This document shows, in pieces, positions 21,197 to 27,251 of a stretch of DNA of 36,791 nucleotides. Each line of letters begins with the position of its first letter. The stretch's first letter is position 1. The position numbers and the translations under genes are program-made. The DNA is from a virus. The stretch is from the IMG/VR virus record IMGVR_UViG_3300023284_000800, positions 1-36,791 of that record, one strand, 5' to 3'. The notes below the pieces were generated by a model, which was given only the letters and a program-made list of their open reading frames with translations, was not told where the DNA came from and searched no databases.

Positions 21197-21400
21197 TTAC
21201 TTCCTCCCTAGCTTTGACGTATGGGTTGATCCGACCTCCCGATCCAGGAGGTTCTTTTTGCGGGGCCGGTCCCAGTTGGGACTCCGGCATTTATGGTTAG
21301 CGCAGGTGGTCGGGAGGTCAGATTCTACCGACTTCCCGATCCAGGAATACCTGCACCGCTCACAGGTGTACAGGGGAACCATTACTGATCCGACTGCCAT
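21197..21400 (-). CDS. Zinc-ribbon protein (67 aa)
   Basis: AGGAGG lies seven bases before ATG 21400, which follows the upstream TAG directly. YTCERCRYSWIGK and CANHKCRSPNWDRPRKK give a CxxC...C-x4-C zinc ribbon followed by the SPxWDRPR motif often seen in small phage and archaeal zinc proteins. The basic C-terminus suggests nucleic-acid or protein binding. Confidence 0.78.
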   Translation of the reverse strand: MAVGSVMVPLYTCERCRYSWIGKSVESDLPTTCANHKCRSPNWDRPRKKNLLDREVGSTHTSKLGRK

Positions 21401-21616
21401 CTAGCGGCCTCCTGGGACTTCGTAGAATTGAGCATACTGGTGGCACTTCTGACAAGCCGTAGTGCTCGGCCGCTGGGGGCCCGACCAGGCCCAGCCTTTC
21501 GAGGGCTGGAATTTGCAGAGTGCTGCCGTTTGCCCTCCTGGGAAAAAGCTAGCCCACGGTACGAAATGGTAGACCCTACCGCCGTGGCCCATTACGTACA
21601 GGACTGATTCTGCCAT
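21401..21616 (-). CDS. Small CxxC protein (71 aa)
   Basis: GGAGG precedes ATG 21616. The sequence MAESVLYVMGHGGRVYHFV opens a beta region. CKFQPSKGWAWSGPQRP and CQKCHQYAQ form a likely zinc site; this W-A-W-S-G-P pattern recurs in small phage proteins. Its stop TAG abuts the next ATG. Function unknown. Confidence 0.72.
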   Translation of the reverse strand: MAESVLYVMGHGGRVYHFVPWASFFPGGQTAALCKFQPSKGWAWSGPQRPSTTACQKCHQYAQFYEVPGGR

Positions 21617-21646
21617 CTAGTAATCCTCCGGCCGGAGTATAATAGT

Positions 21647-22024
21647 TTACTTGCCTCGTGGTAGGTCCCTAGTAGGGTCAGTGGTAAGAGCATCATCCAA
21701 AGGGACAGGCTCGACCATTAGGTACTCGCCAAACTTAGTGATCTGCTGCTTTAGCCAGGTGTCGATGATACCGTTTCGTTCATCCAAAATGAGAGCATCA
21801 TCAACGGCGTGTATCTTCACCTTTTCAACATGCTCAAGTCCGGGATGCTGCCTAAGCAAGTAAGGGGCACACAAATCAGCTGCCTTCGGCAGCTGATGAG
21901 TCCAGAGCGAACTATCGGTCATGTAATTCAAAATGTCGTAAACGCCTTCCATGTGACGGGTCGAGACCAACTGACCCGTTGTGATGCTAAGGACGTCGCT
22001 GATGTGAAATTCTTTCCTAGTCAT
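21647..22024 (-). CDS. DUF7736-like protein (125 aa)
   Basis: AGGAGGGG precedes ATG 22024. The text FHISDVLSITTGQLVS, RHMEGVYDILNYMT, THQLPKAADLCAPYLLRQHP closely follows a widespread uncharacterised phage family (DUF7736). The N-terminal two-thirds is helical, the C-terminus has EYLMVEPVPLDD. It lies in the leftward early operon as in many actinophages. No activity is known. Confidence 0.82.
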   Translation of the reverse strand: MTRKEFHISDVLSITTGQLVSTRHMEGVYDILNYMTDSSLWTHQLPKAADLCAPYLLRQHPGLEHVEKVKIHAVDDALILDERNGIIDTWLKQQITKFGEYLMVEPVPLDDALTTDPTRDLPRGK

Positions 22025-22085
22025 TTATTTCCCCTCCTGTTCCCCTCGGCCAGCATCTTCAGGACGGGGCGGCCAGCCCCCGCCG

Positions 22086-22101
22086 ACCGCCCGAAGGCGG
22101 T
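22086..22101 (-). promoter_or_regulatory. UUCG-tetraloop hairpin in the leftward leader
   Basis: On the minus strand ACCGCC-TTCG-GGCGGT forms a C(UUCG)G tetraloop hairpin between the first and second leftward genes. A second stem (GGGGC/GCCCC) lies about 20-35 bases further on the transcript. No U-tract follows, so it is more likely an RNA-processing or attenuation element than a terminator. Confidence 0.45.
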
Positions 22102-22108
22102 TTCGCCG

Positions 22109-22330
22109 TTAATTATGAGTGCAGCCTTCGTTATTCAGGGCTCCCATGTCGACACATATTGGGCACCCGAGGTAATAACGAGCGTCCGCAACCGCTAGAC
22201 TGGGCTCTGTGATACCAACTTCATTTAAGTAATTGGCTAGATCGCTGTCGTCGTAACATTCGTCAACGATTGAACAAGTATTCTTCCCTACTACCGAGTC
22301 ATTCCGGATTGCTTCAATTCTTGCGTCCAT
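22109..22330 (-). CDS. First gene of the leftward operon (73 aa)
   Basis: GGGAGGACGAAC precedes ATG 22330. The protein has GKNTCSIVDECYDDSDLANYLNEVGITEPSLAVADARY, in two halves, a pattern of acidic helices seen in small phage proteins at the head of early operons, followed by a CPIC pair and HN end. It is the promoter-proximal gene, so it is probably made early and in quantity. Function unknown. Confidence 0.72.
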   Translation of the reverse strand: MDARIEAIRNDSVVGKNTCSIVDECYDDSDLANYLNEVGITEPSLAVADARYYLGCPICVDMGALNNEGCTHN

Positions 22331-22356
22331 GTTCGTCCTCCCTGCTAATTAAATCC

Positions 22357-22378
22357 TACACTGATAATATACACTGAT
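22357..22378. promoter_or_regulatory. Direct-repeat operator TACACTGAT
   Basis: Two exact copies of TACACTGAT at 22357-22365 and 22370-22378, 13 bp apart, flank and overlap the leftward -10 element. The arrangement fits binding of two dimers on successive turns, typical of small ribbon-helix-helix or repressor proteins. The RHH protein at 19846 and the XRE protein at 25647 are candidate binders. Confidence 0.55.
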
Positions 22379-22394
22379 GTATAGTAAATGTAAA
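22366..22394 (-). promoter_or_regulatory. Leftward sigma70-like promoter
   Basis: On the minus strand TTTACA (22394-22389) and TATATT (22371-22366) are separated by 17 bases, close to the sigma70 consensus. It reads toward the gene at 22330 and so would drive the nine-gene leftward operon. The direct repeats overlap the -10. Confidence 0.65.
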
Positions 22395-22401
22395 CACTTT
22401 T

Positions 22402-22410
22402 TGGTAGTAT
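22402..22410 (+). promoter_or_regulatory. Rightward extended -10 promoter
   Basis: TGGTAGTAT is an extended -10 30 bases before ATG 22440, with a weak -35 (TAGTAA at 22382-22387) 17 bases upstream. The same form, TGGTAAAAT, precedes the XRE gene at 25615. Confidence 0.4.
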
Positions 22411-22439
22411 TTAACCCTACTTTACGAGGAGGTACCAAA

Positions 22440-22994
22440 ATGGAGACTTTACCCGATATCCACGGAGCCACGGCGCTGGTCAAGGACACCAAGGAGCTCC
22501 TCCAGCAGGTGAGCGTAGACCTTTCGGAGGAGCGAAGCTGCTGGAGCATTAGCCTAACCTGTAGTGATCTTGGAGGGGAGAACTACCACGCTAACCACCA
22601 GCTCTATAAGCGGCTATTCCGAGCGAAGCAGGGGGATAAGCCGGTCAAGATCACCATCGAATTCCAGGAAGCGGAAATGAACCTGGAGCAACAGCAGATG
22701 TTCCCGCCGGATGAAGGGGAAGTCGAATTTTCTGAGCCCATGACCATCGATACCAGCCAGCCGGACGCGGCCGACGCCGATTGGAACCAGATCGGGGAAT
22801 CGACTATAGAGGAAGAGGCGGAGGTCCCAGACGCAGATGGGGTAGTCGGCCGGACCTACAAGATCAACGGCGAGGAGCACGAATATGGAGCAGGGACTCC
22901 TAATGATGATGAGGAACAACCGCTAGCCGAAGCTCCGGAAGCCGTCCAGGAGCCGCCCACCGGCCGCCGTAGGCGTGGGGCAGCCGCCGAGTAA
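22440..22994 (+). CDS. Hypothetical acidic protein upstream of RecT (184 aa)
   Basis: GAGGAGG lies seven bases before ATG 22440. Residues 1-85 look folded (ATALVKDTKELLQQVSVDLS, CWSISLTCSDLGG, KPVKITIEFQEAEM), the rest is a long acidic, disordered tail ending in GRRRRGAAAE. An acidic tail directly before a recombinase is reminiscent of single-strand-binding or accessory proteins, but no OB-fold signature can be claimed. Its stop overlaps the RecT start. Confidence 0.7.
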   Translation: METLPDIHGATALVKDTKELLQQVSVDLSEERSCWSISLTCSDLGGENYHANHQLYKRLFRAKQGDKPVKITIEFQEAEMNLEQQQMFPPDEGEVEFSEPMTIDTSQPDAADADWNQIGESTIEEEAEVPDADGVVGRTYKINGEEHEYGAGTPNDDEEQPLAEAPEAVQEPPTGRRRRGAAAE

Positions 22995-24346
22995 TGCTAG
23001 CACGTACGATTCAGCTACCGCTGCCAGGGTCGCCAGCTTTCATAGGCCCGATGCCGGTGGTCCAGAACCGGCTCTCCCAACTAGACCTCAATGCGCTCTA
23101 CGAGGAGCTCAAGCACCGGTATGACGGCTATCGGTGCGTGAAGTGTAAGCGCCAGCCCTGGACGTGCTGGGGCGGGAAGGATAACCCCACCCACGTTTTA
23201 CGGTGCTCCTGCGGGGTCGGCGCCTGGGCCAACCTAGAATCTAGCCAGAATTGGATGAAGGAGAAAGTGGCAAGTTTGATCGAACGACAAGGCGGAGGCG
23301 GCGCACTCGCCGTCTACGATAATGAAACAGCCCTGGCACGGGTTCAGGAGGGGAAAACTGCTGGGCTATTCCCTCAGAACGTAACTACTGAACAACTGGG
23401 GATGCTGGCCAAAGCCGCAGTTGCCTATGGGCTGGACCCTCTATTTGGGGAGCTCATCATCTATCAAGGCAAGCCTTACATCACCATCGAAGGGCGGCGG
23501 AGGTTGGATGCCAACGCGGGGCACCATCCATCGATTCGATACCGGCCGCTCACTGATGACGAGGAGCGATACTATAAATCCGTAGATGCCCTAAACCCAA
23601 GGGATGTGGCCTTAGTCTGTATTGGCACCGACGAGCATGGAGCGACTATAGAGGCTATCGGCATCCTACTAGCGGAGGAACGGGAAATCCACGGGAACAA
23701 CGCCTCGACTCCCCAGGTAAAACGGCCGATTGAAATGGTCCAAAAGCGGGGGGAAATGCGTTACCGCAAGCAGGCCTACGGTCCTCATCCCCTACCTGAG
23801 GGTATGGAGCGGATCATGGGAGACGACGACTCGGTTGTAGAGGGCAGTAGTCGGGTCCTGGACGCTACCCCGATTTCAGGGGCAAAGACGGCGCTCGCCG
23901 ATAAGGCCGAGGAGCAGCAAAAGGGCGACGGCACACCGAAGGCACCCCGCCAGCAAACCAAGCGCACACCAAAGGCGGCCGATCCCGAAAAGGTCTGTCA
24001 GGAGCACGGAAAGGGGTGGGCGCTAGACGGGGATGGCATCCAGTTCCACCCCATTGAGGGAGGAGCTCGGTGCGAAAAGGGGGCTACCCCCCAGGAAAAC
24101 GGGGTTGTACCCCCAGAGCAGACCCCAGAGGGGGCCGACCCCTCCGAGGAGGCCCCGACCACCTTCGCGCAGCTACAGTCTCGCCTGGACTCGGAGCAAG
24201 TCGCCTGGGACGGTTTCCAACTGCAGTACCTCGGCACATCCTGGAAGCTCTATACCGAGCAGGGCGGGACTGTGGCGAGTGCTTGGTCTATCTACCTGGA
24301 GAAAACGGCGGCAGTTGACCTACTAGAAAGCGAATTGGTAGATTAG
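22994..24346 (+). CDS. RecT-like single-strand annealing protein with zinc motifs
   Basis: This 450-aa protein has an N-terminal cysteine cluster (C48, C51, C58, C71, C73) likely to bind zinc. It then has a RecT-like core (about residues 110-280): LFPQNVTTEQLGMLAKAA, YGLDPLFGELIIYQGKPY, ITIEGRRRLDA, and PIEMVQKRGEMRYRKQAYG. A low-complexity linker leads to a CQEHG...HPIEGG..C segment (near residues 336-360), a pattern I recall in phage annealases, and an unassigned C-terminal domain. It would anneal complementary strands in replication-linked recombination. No exonuclease partner is encoded next to it. Confidence 0.82.
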   Translation: MLARTIQLPLPGSPAFIGPMPVVQNRLSQLDLNALYEELKHRYDGYRCVKCKRQPWTCWGGKDNPTHVLRCSCGVGAWANLESSQNWMKEKVASLIERQGGGGALAVYDNETALARVQEGKTAGLFPQNVTTEQLGMLAKAAVAYGLDPLFGELIIYQGKPYITIEGRRRLDANAGHHPSIRYRPLTDDEERYYKSVDALNPRDVALVCIGTDEHGATIEAIGILLAEEREIHGNNASTPQVKRPIEMVQKRGEMRYRKQAYGPHPLPEGMERIMGDDDSVVEGSSRVLDATPISGAKTALADKAEEQQKGDGTPKAPRQQTKRTPKAADPEKVCQEHGKGWALDGDGIQFHPIEGGARCEKGATPQENGVVPPEQTPEGADPSEEAPTTFAQLQSRLDSEQVAWDGFQLQYLGTSWKLYTEQGGTVASAWSIYLEKTAAVDLLESELVD

Positions 24347-24354
24347 GAGAGGAA

Positions 24355-25017
24355 ATGATGACACAAAGTTTAGAATGGCTTCAAGAATTAGTTGCAGCTC
24401 AGGAGATTAGGCTCGTTGAAATGTCAGGGGAATTTGAAAATCAGATCCGGGCGCAAGATCAACGGATTGAGAACGTTGTCGCCAACATCCACCATCGTAT
24501 CACTGAGTCGGAAAGGTCGATGACCACCTGGGTAGGGACCCAGCTAAAGGTAGCGAGGGACCTAATCCAGCTTGAGGAGGATAACCGGCGGGAGCTCGGC
24601 GGGGAATTTAGGCAGGAAATAACGGCGGTAAACGAGCGGGTCCGACTAATCGAGGACGGGCCGATCACCACGATAATGGATGTCCTGGGGGACCTACAAT
24701 CAACCGTCGGCCGGATTCAAAAGGACCTCGTTAGCGTGGACGATACCCTCCAGCACACCGAACATTCCGAGGACCGGCGGAGAGCTAACGCTAAACAAAA
24801 CGCGGCCGGAGAATGGCGAATAGACGCCACGGTCGAGCTCTACGGGGCAGAAGCCCATATTGTAGCCCAAGAGCTCGCCAAGGTGGTCGAGGAGTGTTGG
24901 CAGGCAATGGCGCGACCTACCGAGGGCTGGCCGGTTGAGCCGGAGCCGCCAGACCCTGACAACGAGCCCTCTACCGGATTCGGACAGACAGGCGATATCA
25001 CAGAGAAGGCTTTCTGA
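24355..25017 (+). CDS. Coiled-coil protein (220 aa)
   Basis: GGAGAGGAA precedes ATG 24355/24358. Residues 5-130 are almost continuous coiled coil with heptad-like spacing (QEIRLVEMSGEFENQIRAQ, RIENVVANIHHRITESE). The C-terminus (residues 150-220) contains EAHIVAQELAKVVEECWQ and a proline-rich acidic end. It is encoded between RecT and zinc-ribbon genes and may oligomerise or scaffold. No named family. Confidence 0.65.
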   Translation: MMTQSLEWLQELVAAQEIRLVEMSGEFENQIRAQDQRIENVVANIHHRITESERSMTTWVGTQLKVARDLIQLEEDNRRELGGEFRQEITAVNERVRLIEDGPITTIMDVLGDLQSTVGRIQKDLVSVDDTLQHTEHSEDRRRANAKQNAAGEWRIDATVELYGAEAHIVAQELAKVVEECWQAMARPTEGWPVEPEPPDPDNEPSTGFGQTGDITEKAF

Positions 25018-25172
25018 TGAAAACCCATCTAAAGGACACTAGTTCCCGGCTCCTCCCCCCCGTTACTGTGTGCGGTAGGGTTCGCCCCGCTCACCTAGTA
25101 ATAACGACGGATATACCGGCGGTTGATTGCGTCCTATGTATCGCTAAGATGTCCAAGCCCGGTAGGCGCTGA
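25017..25172 (+). CDS. Small H/C zinc-type protein (51 aa)
   Basis: ATGA at 25017 overlaps the previous stop and TGATG at 25170-25174 the next start. The text THLKDTSSRLLPPVTVCGR, TTDIPAVDCVLCIAKMS follows a frequent small phage pattern (H-x-n-CG, then T.D...V.C..C) that probably binds one zinc. Function unknown. Confidence 0.68.
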   Translation: MKTHLKDTSSRLLPPVTVCGRVRPAHLVITTDIPAVDCVLCIAKMSKPGRR

Positions 25173-25486
25173 TGGGGATGCCAGAGGAGCTGTCCGCAAG
25201 ATTCCTAGAGCGGGAAAAAATAGTAAGGGATCAATACCACGAGGAGATCAGAGTAATGGAGTTCCAGGAGTGGTGTCCCTTTCTCCTCTGCCTGGAGGAC
25301 ACCCCTCACGTCCACAATATCTGCCCCGACTGCGACACCGTTCGGTATGGCAACCTCGGTTGCTTTGGCTGCTGGCAGTTCTGGGGCTTTATCCGGGATA
25401 TGGACCCAGAGCTCCCACCAGGGCCCGACTGGAATCCCTTTAGCGCCAAGATTGAGATTGGAGGAGAGGAAAACCCCCAGGAGTGA
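25172..25486 (+). CDS. Zinc-ribbon protein (104 aa)
   Basis: The N-terminal half is helical and acidic; the middle contains CPFLLC, HVHNICPDCDTVRYGNLGC and CWQFW, a double zinc-site pattern seen in small actinophage proteins. Its stop lies within the 5' hairpin of the terminator region, so it is the last gene of the recombination block. Confidence 0.72.
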   Translation: MGMPEELSARFLEREKIVRDQYHEEIRVMEFQEWCPFLLCLEDTPHVHNICPDCDTVRYGNLGCFGCWQFWGFIRDMDPELPPGPDWNPFSAKIEIGGEENPQE

Positions 25487-25495
25487 CCCTGGGGG
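25474..25495 (+). terminator. Hairpin over the last stop of the recombination block
   Basis: CCCCCAGG (25474-25481) pairs perfectly with CCTGGGGG (25488-25495) around AGTGAC, which contains the stop codon. No U-tract follows. Together with the hairpin at 25519 it marks the end of a transcript. Confidence 0.6.
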
Positions 25496-25518
25496 AAACG
25501 TGTGGGGTGATGGGCTCT

Positions 25519-25556
25519 GCCGCCCCGGGTGAAGATTCCCGGGGCGGCTTGATTGT
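25519..25556 (+). terminator. Strong intrinsic terminator
   Basis: GCCGCCCCGGG (25519-25529) and CCCGGGGCGGC (25538-25548) form an 11-bp perfect stem with an 8-base loop, followed by TTGATTGT. It separates the recombination block from the XRE/methyltransferase transcript. Confidence 0.75.
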
Positions 25557-25614
25557 ACCACTAAAAATAGCTCAGAAAATAAACTAAACCCCCTAGAATC
25601 GGTGTTTTCTATTG

Positions 25615-25623
25615 TGGTAAAAT
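25615..25623 (+). promoter_or_regulatory. Extended -10 promoter before the XRE gene
   Basis: TGGTAAAAT in an AT-rich block (25557-25625) directly after the terminator. The transcript would begin only a few bases before the GAGGTG ribosome site at 25635. No clear -35 is present. Confidence 0.4.
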
Positions 25624-25646
25624 CCGCCCTAAATGAGGTGATAATG

Positions 25647-25892
25647 ATGACACAGCTCATCGCCCCCAGGATTACCCTGCCTGAATATTTGGTTATTCTT
25701 CGGCGCCGATCAGGTCTATCTCAGCTAAATGCGGCAAGTAGGGCAGGTCTAGCAAACCGCCATTTATACAGATTAGAGCACGGAGAAATTGCTTGTAAGG
25801 TCAAGGATCTCGTGGCGCTGTCTACCCTATACCAGGTGTCGCCGGCCACGTTTTGGGCGGTTGATGCCACGGCCCCCGAACCCGATGCCTAG
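25647..25892 (+). CDS. XRE-family HTH regulator (81 aa)
   Basis: ATG 25647 is six bases after GAGGTG; ATG 25644 is an alternative. Residues 11-66 form a Cro/CI-type helix-turn-helix: LPEYLVILRRRSGLSQLNA, SRAGLANRHLYRLEHGE, KVKDLVALSTLYQVSPATFW. It lacks a cleavable CI-like C-terminal domain. It stands directly after a promoter and terminator and overlaps the methyltransferase by eight bases, so it likely controls its own operon. The presence of one such gene alone does not prove lysogeny. Confidence 0.85.
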   Translation: MTQLIAPRITLPEYLVILRRRSGLSQLNAASRAGLANRHLYRLEHGEIACKVKDLVALSTLYQVSPATFWAVDATAPEPDA

Positions 25893-26637
25893 CCTCTTAG
25901 ACTTATACTGTGGAGCTGGAGGAGCGGCGATGGGATATTCCCGGGCAGGCTTTGAGGAAATCGTTGGTGTGGACAATCGGCCACAGAAGAATTACCCGTT
26001 CCGGTTCGTCCAGGCCGACGCCTTGGAGTATTTAGCCCAGCACGGGAAGGAGTATGACGCTATCCATACCAGCCCACCGTGTCAGGGATTCACTTCCATG
26101 AGGAAGATGTGGAACGCAAGGGAGCATCCTGACCTCCTCACGCCAACCCGTTTACTCCTTGTTGCCCTTAAAATCCCGTTTGTCATTGAGAACGTGCCGG
26201 GGGCTCCGATGTTGAATTACGTGACCCTTTGCGGCTCTATGTTTGGACTTGGCTCAGGAGATGCCGAACTCAGGCGTCATAGATGGTTTGAAATAAACCC
26301 TCCGCAAATGTGGTTACGGCGTCCCTGCGCTCATAACCAGCGGCCAAGAACCAACACAGTCTTGAGCCACGGAGGAAATGACGGTAGTCGTAACGGGCCC
26401 ACTGTGGGCGTCTACGGCCACAGTGGAGGCAGCAGCAACAGAGAAAAGGCAAGGGTCATTGGAGTCTATGGTGGGCATGGGCGTGACCACCGCCGGCGCA
26501 CCAACACCCAGGGGTTTTCCGTTAAGGAAAGGAGTGAGGCTATGGGCATCGACTGGATGACGGGGGATGAGCTCTCCCAGGGCATCCCGCCGGCTTACAC
26601 CGAGTACATTGGTAAGGAGCTGTTGAAGCAGCTATGA
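25885..26637 (+). CDS. C5 cytosine DNA methyltransferase (250 aa)
   Basis: ATG 25885 overlaps the XRE stop. Motif I DLYCGAGGAAMG (residues 6-17), motif IV SPPCQGF with catalytic C66, motif VI ENV (102-104), motif VIII RHRWFE (131-136) and the final IPPAYTEYIG (234-243) are all present in order. The variable target-recognition region (about 150-210) is short, Arg/Gly-rich and holds two related VGVYGHSGG / IGVYGGHGR segments. No restriction partner is encoded, so this is an orphan enzyme, probably protecting phage DNA. The target is unknown. Confidence 0.92.
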   Translation: MPSLLDLYCGAGGAAMGYSRAGFEEIVGVDNRPQKNYPFRFVQADALEYLAQHGKEYDAIHTSPPCQGFTSMRKMWNAREHPDLLTPTRLLLVALKIPFVIENVPGAPMLNYVTLCGSMFGLGSGDAELRRHRWFEINPPQMWLRRPCAHNQRPRTNTVLSHGGNDGSRNGPTVGVYGHSGGSSNREKARVIGVYGGHGRDHRRRTNTQGFSVKERSEAMGIDWMTGDELSQGIPPAYTEYIGKELLKQL

Positions 26638-27251
26638 CGTGGCTCAGAATTGACGACCACTATGCCTCCCACCCAAAGTTATTTACCGCCGGACCGATGG
26701 CGATGGCCCTGGACATCGCAGGAATGTGCTACTCCTCCCTTCACCTTACTGACGGGTTTATCCCTGAAAGTATCGTCGAGAGCTTAACCAAAATGAGCAA
26801 GAGCCAGGCCGACCGTGCGGTGATGCGATTGGTCGAAGTTGGGCGTTGGGAGCAAGGGGAGGTTGGCTGGAATATCCATGATTTTACCGATTTCAACCCC
26901 GCCGGTGAGTGGGTTAGAGAACGACGACGCAAGGATGCCGAAAGGCACCGCGACCGCCGTTCGTCCCAGCGGAGTCCCAGCGGAGTCCCAGCGGAGTCCC
27001 AGGACCGTCCCAGCGGAATCCCGCGACCCCGTACCCCGGCCCCGGCCCCGTCCCCGGGAGACCCTAGTAATATGTATATACCGTATAAGGAAGATGTCCA
27101 AAAAAACGGCCAGGAGGACGCCGATGGAATCCCTAGGAGAGATACTGAGCCGGATAGTCAACACCCAAGACAGGCCGAGGTTGACGCTGCAGCAGGTGAG
27201 CGAGCTAGTAACCGCCGAGGGCGACGGGCTGGCGGAGTGCCCGAAGTGTAG
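26634..27251 (+). CDS. Replication initiator / replisome organiser-like protein (205 aa)
   Basis: ATGA couples it to the methyltransferase. Residues 1-95 match the layout of phage replisome organisers: TWLRIDDHYASHPKL, SSLHLTDGFIPESIVESL, a winged-helix part (KSQADRAVMRLVEVGRWEQG), then WNIHDFTDFNPA, followed by an Arg-rich linker. An 11-bp tandem repeat lies within the linker. The last 43 codons overlap the helicase-loader gene in another frame, so the precise C-terminus is uncertain. It would bind the origin and recruit the loader. Confidence 0.72.
   Translation: MTWLRIDDHYASHPKLFTAGPMAMALDIAGMCYSSLHLTDGFIPESIVESLTKMSKSQADRAVMRLVEVGRWEQGEVGWNIHDFTDFNPAGEWVRERRRKDAERHRDRRSSQRSPSGVPAESQDRPSGIPRPRTPAPAPSPGDPSNMYIPYKEDVQKNGQEDADGIPRRDTEPDSQHPRQAEVDAAAGERASNRRGRRAGGVPEV
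26963..27017 (+). repeat. Five tandem 11-bp repeats (candidate iterons)
   Basis: Units of GTCCCAGCGGA at 26963, 26974, 26985 and 27007 are identical; the unit at 26996 differs in its last four bases (GTCCCAGGACC). The period is close to one DNA turn. An AT-rich stretch (27065-27092, TAGTAATATGTATATACC) follows 50 bases later. The arrangement inside an initiator gene resembles lambda ori. Confidence 0.7.

Noticed and set aside
20928-21290. Longer form of the DUF7352-like gene starting at ATG 21290
   Set aside because: It would overlap the zinc-ribbon gene by 94 bases without a ribosome site, while GTG 21194 has GGAGG and abuts the upstream stop.
25502-25570. Possible CRISPR-like or array structure near the terminator
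   Set aside because: Only two unrelated hairpins are present; no repeated spacer-length units occur here or elsewhere.
25789-26637. 282-aa methyltransferase with an Arg-rich N-terminal extension
   Set aside because: The extension is an alternate-frame reading of the XRE gene; motif I begins right after ATG 25885.
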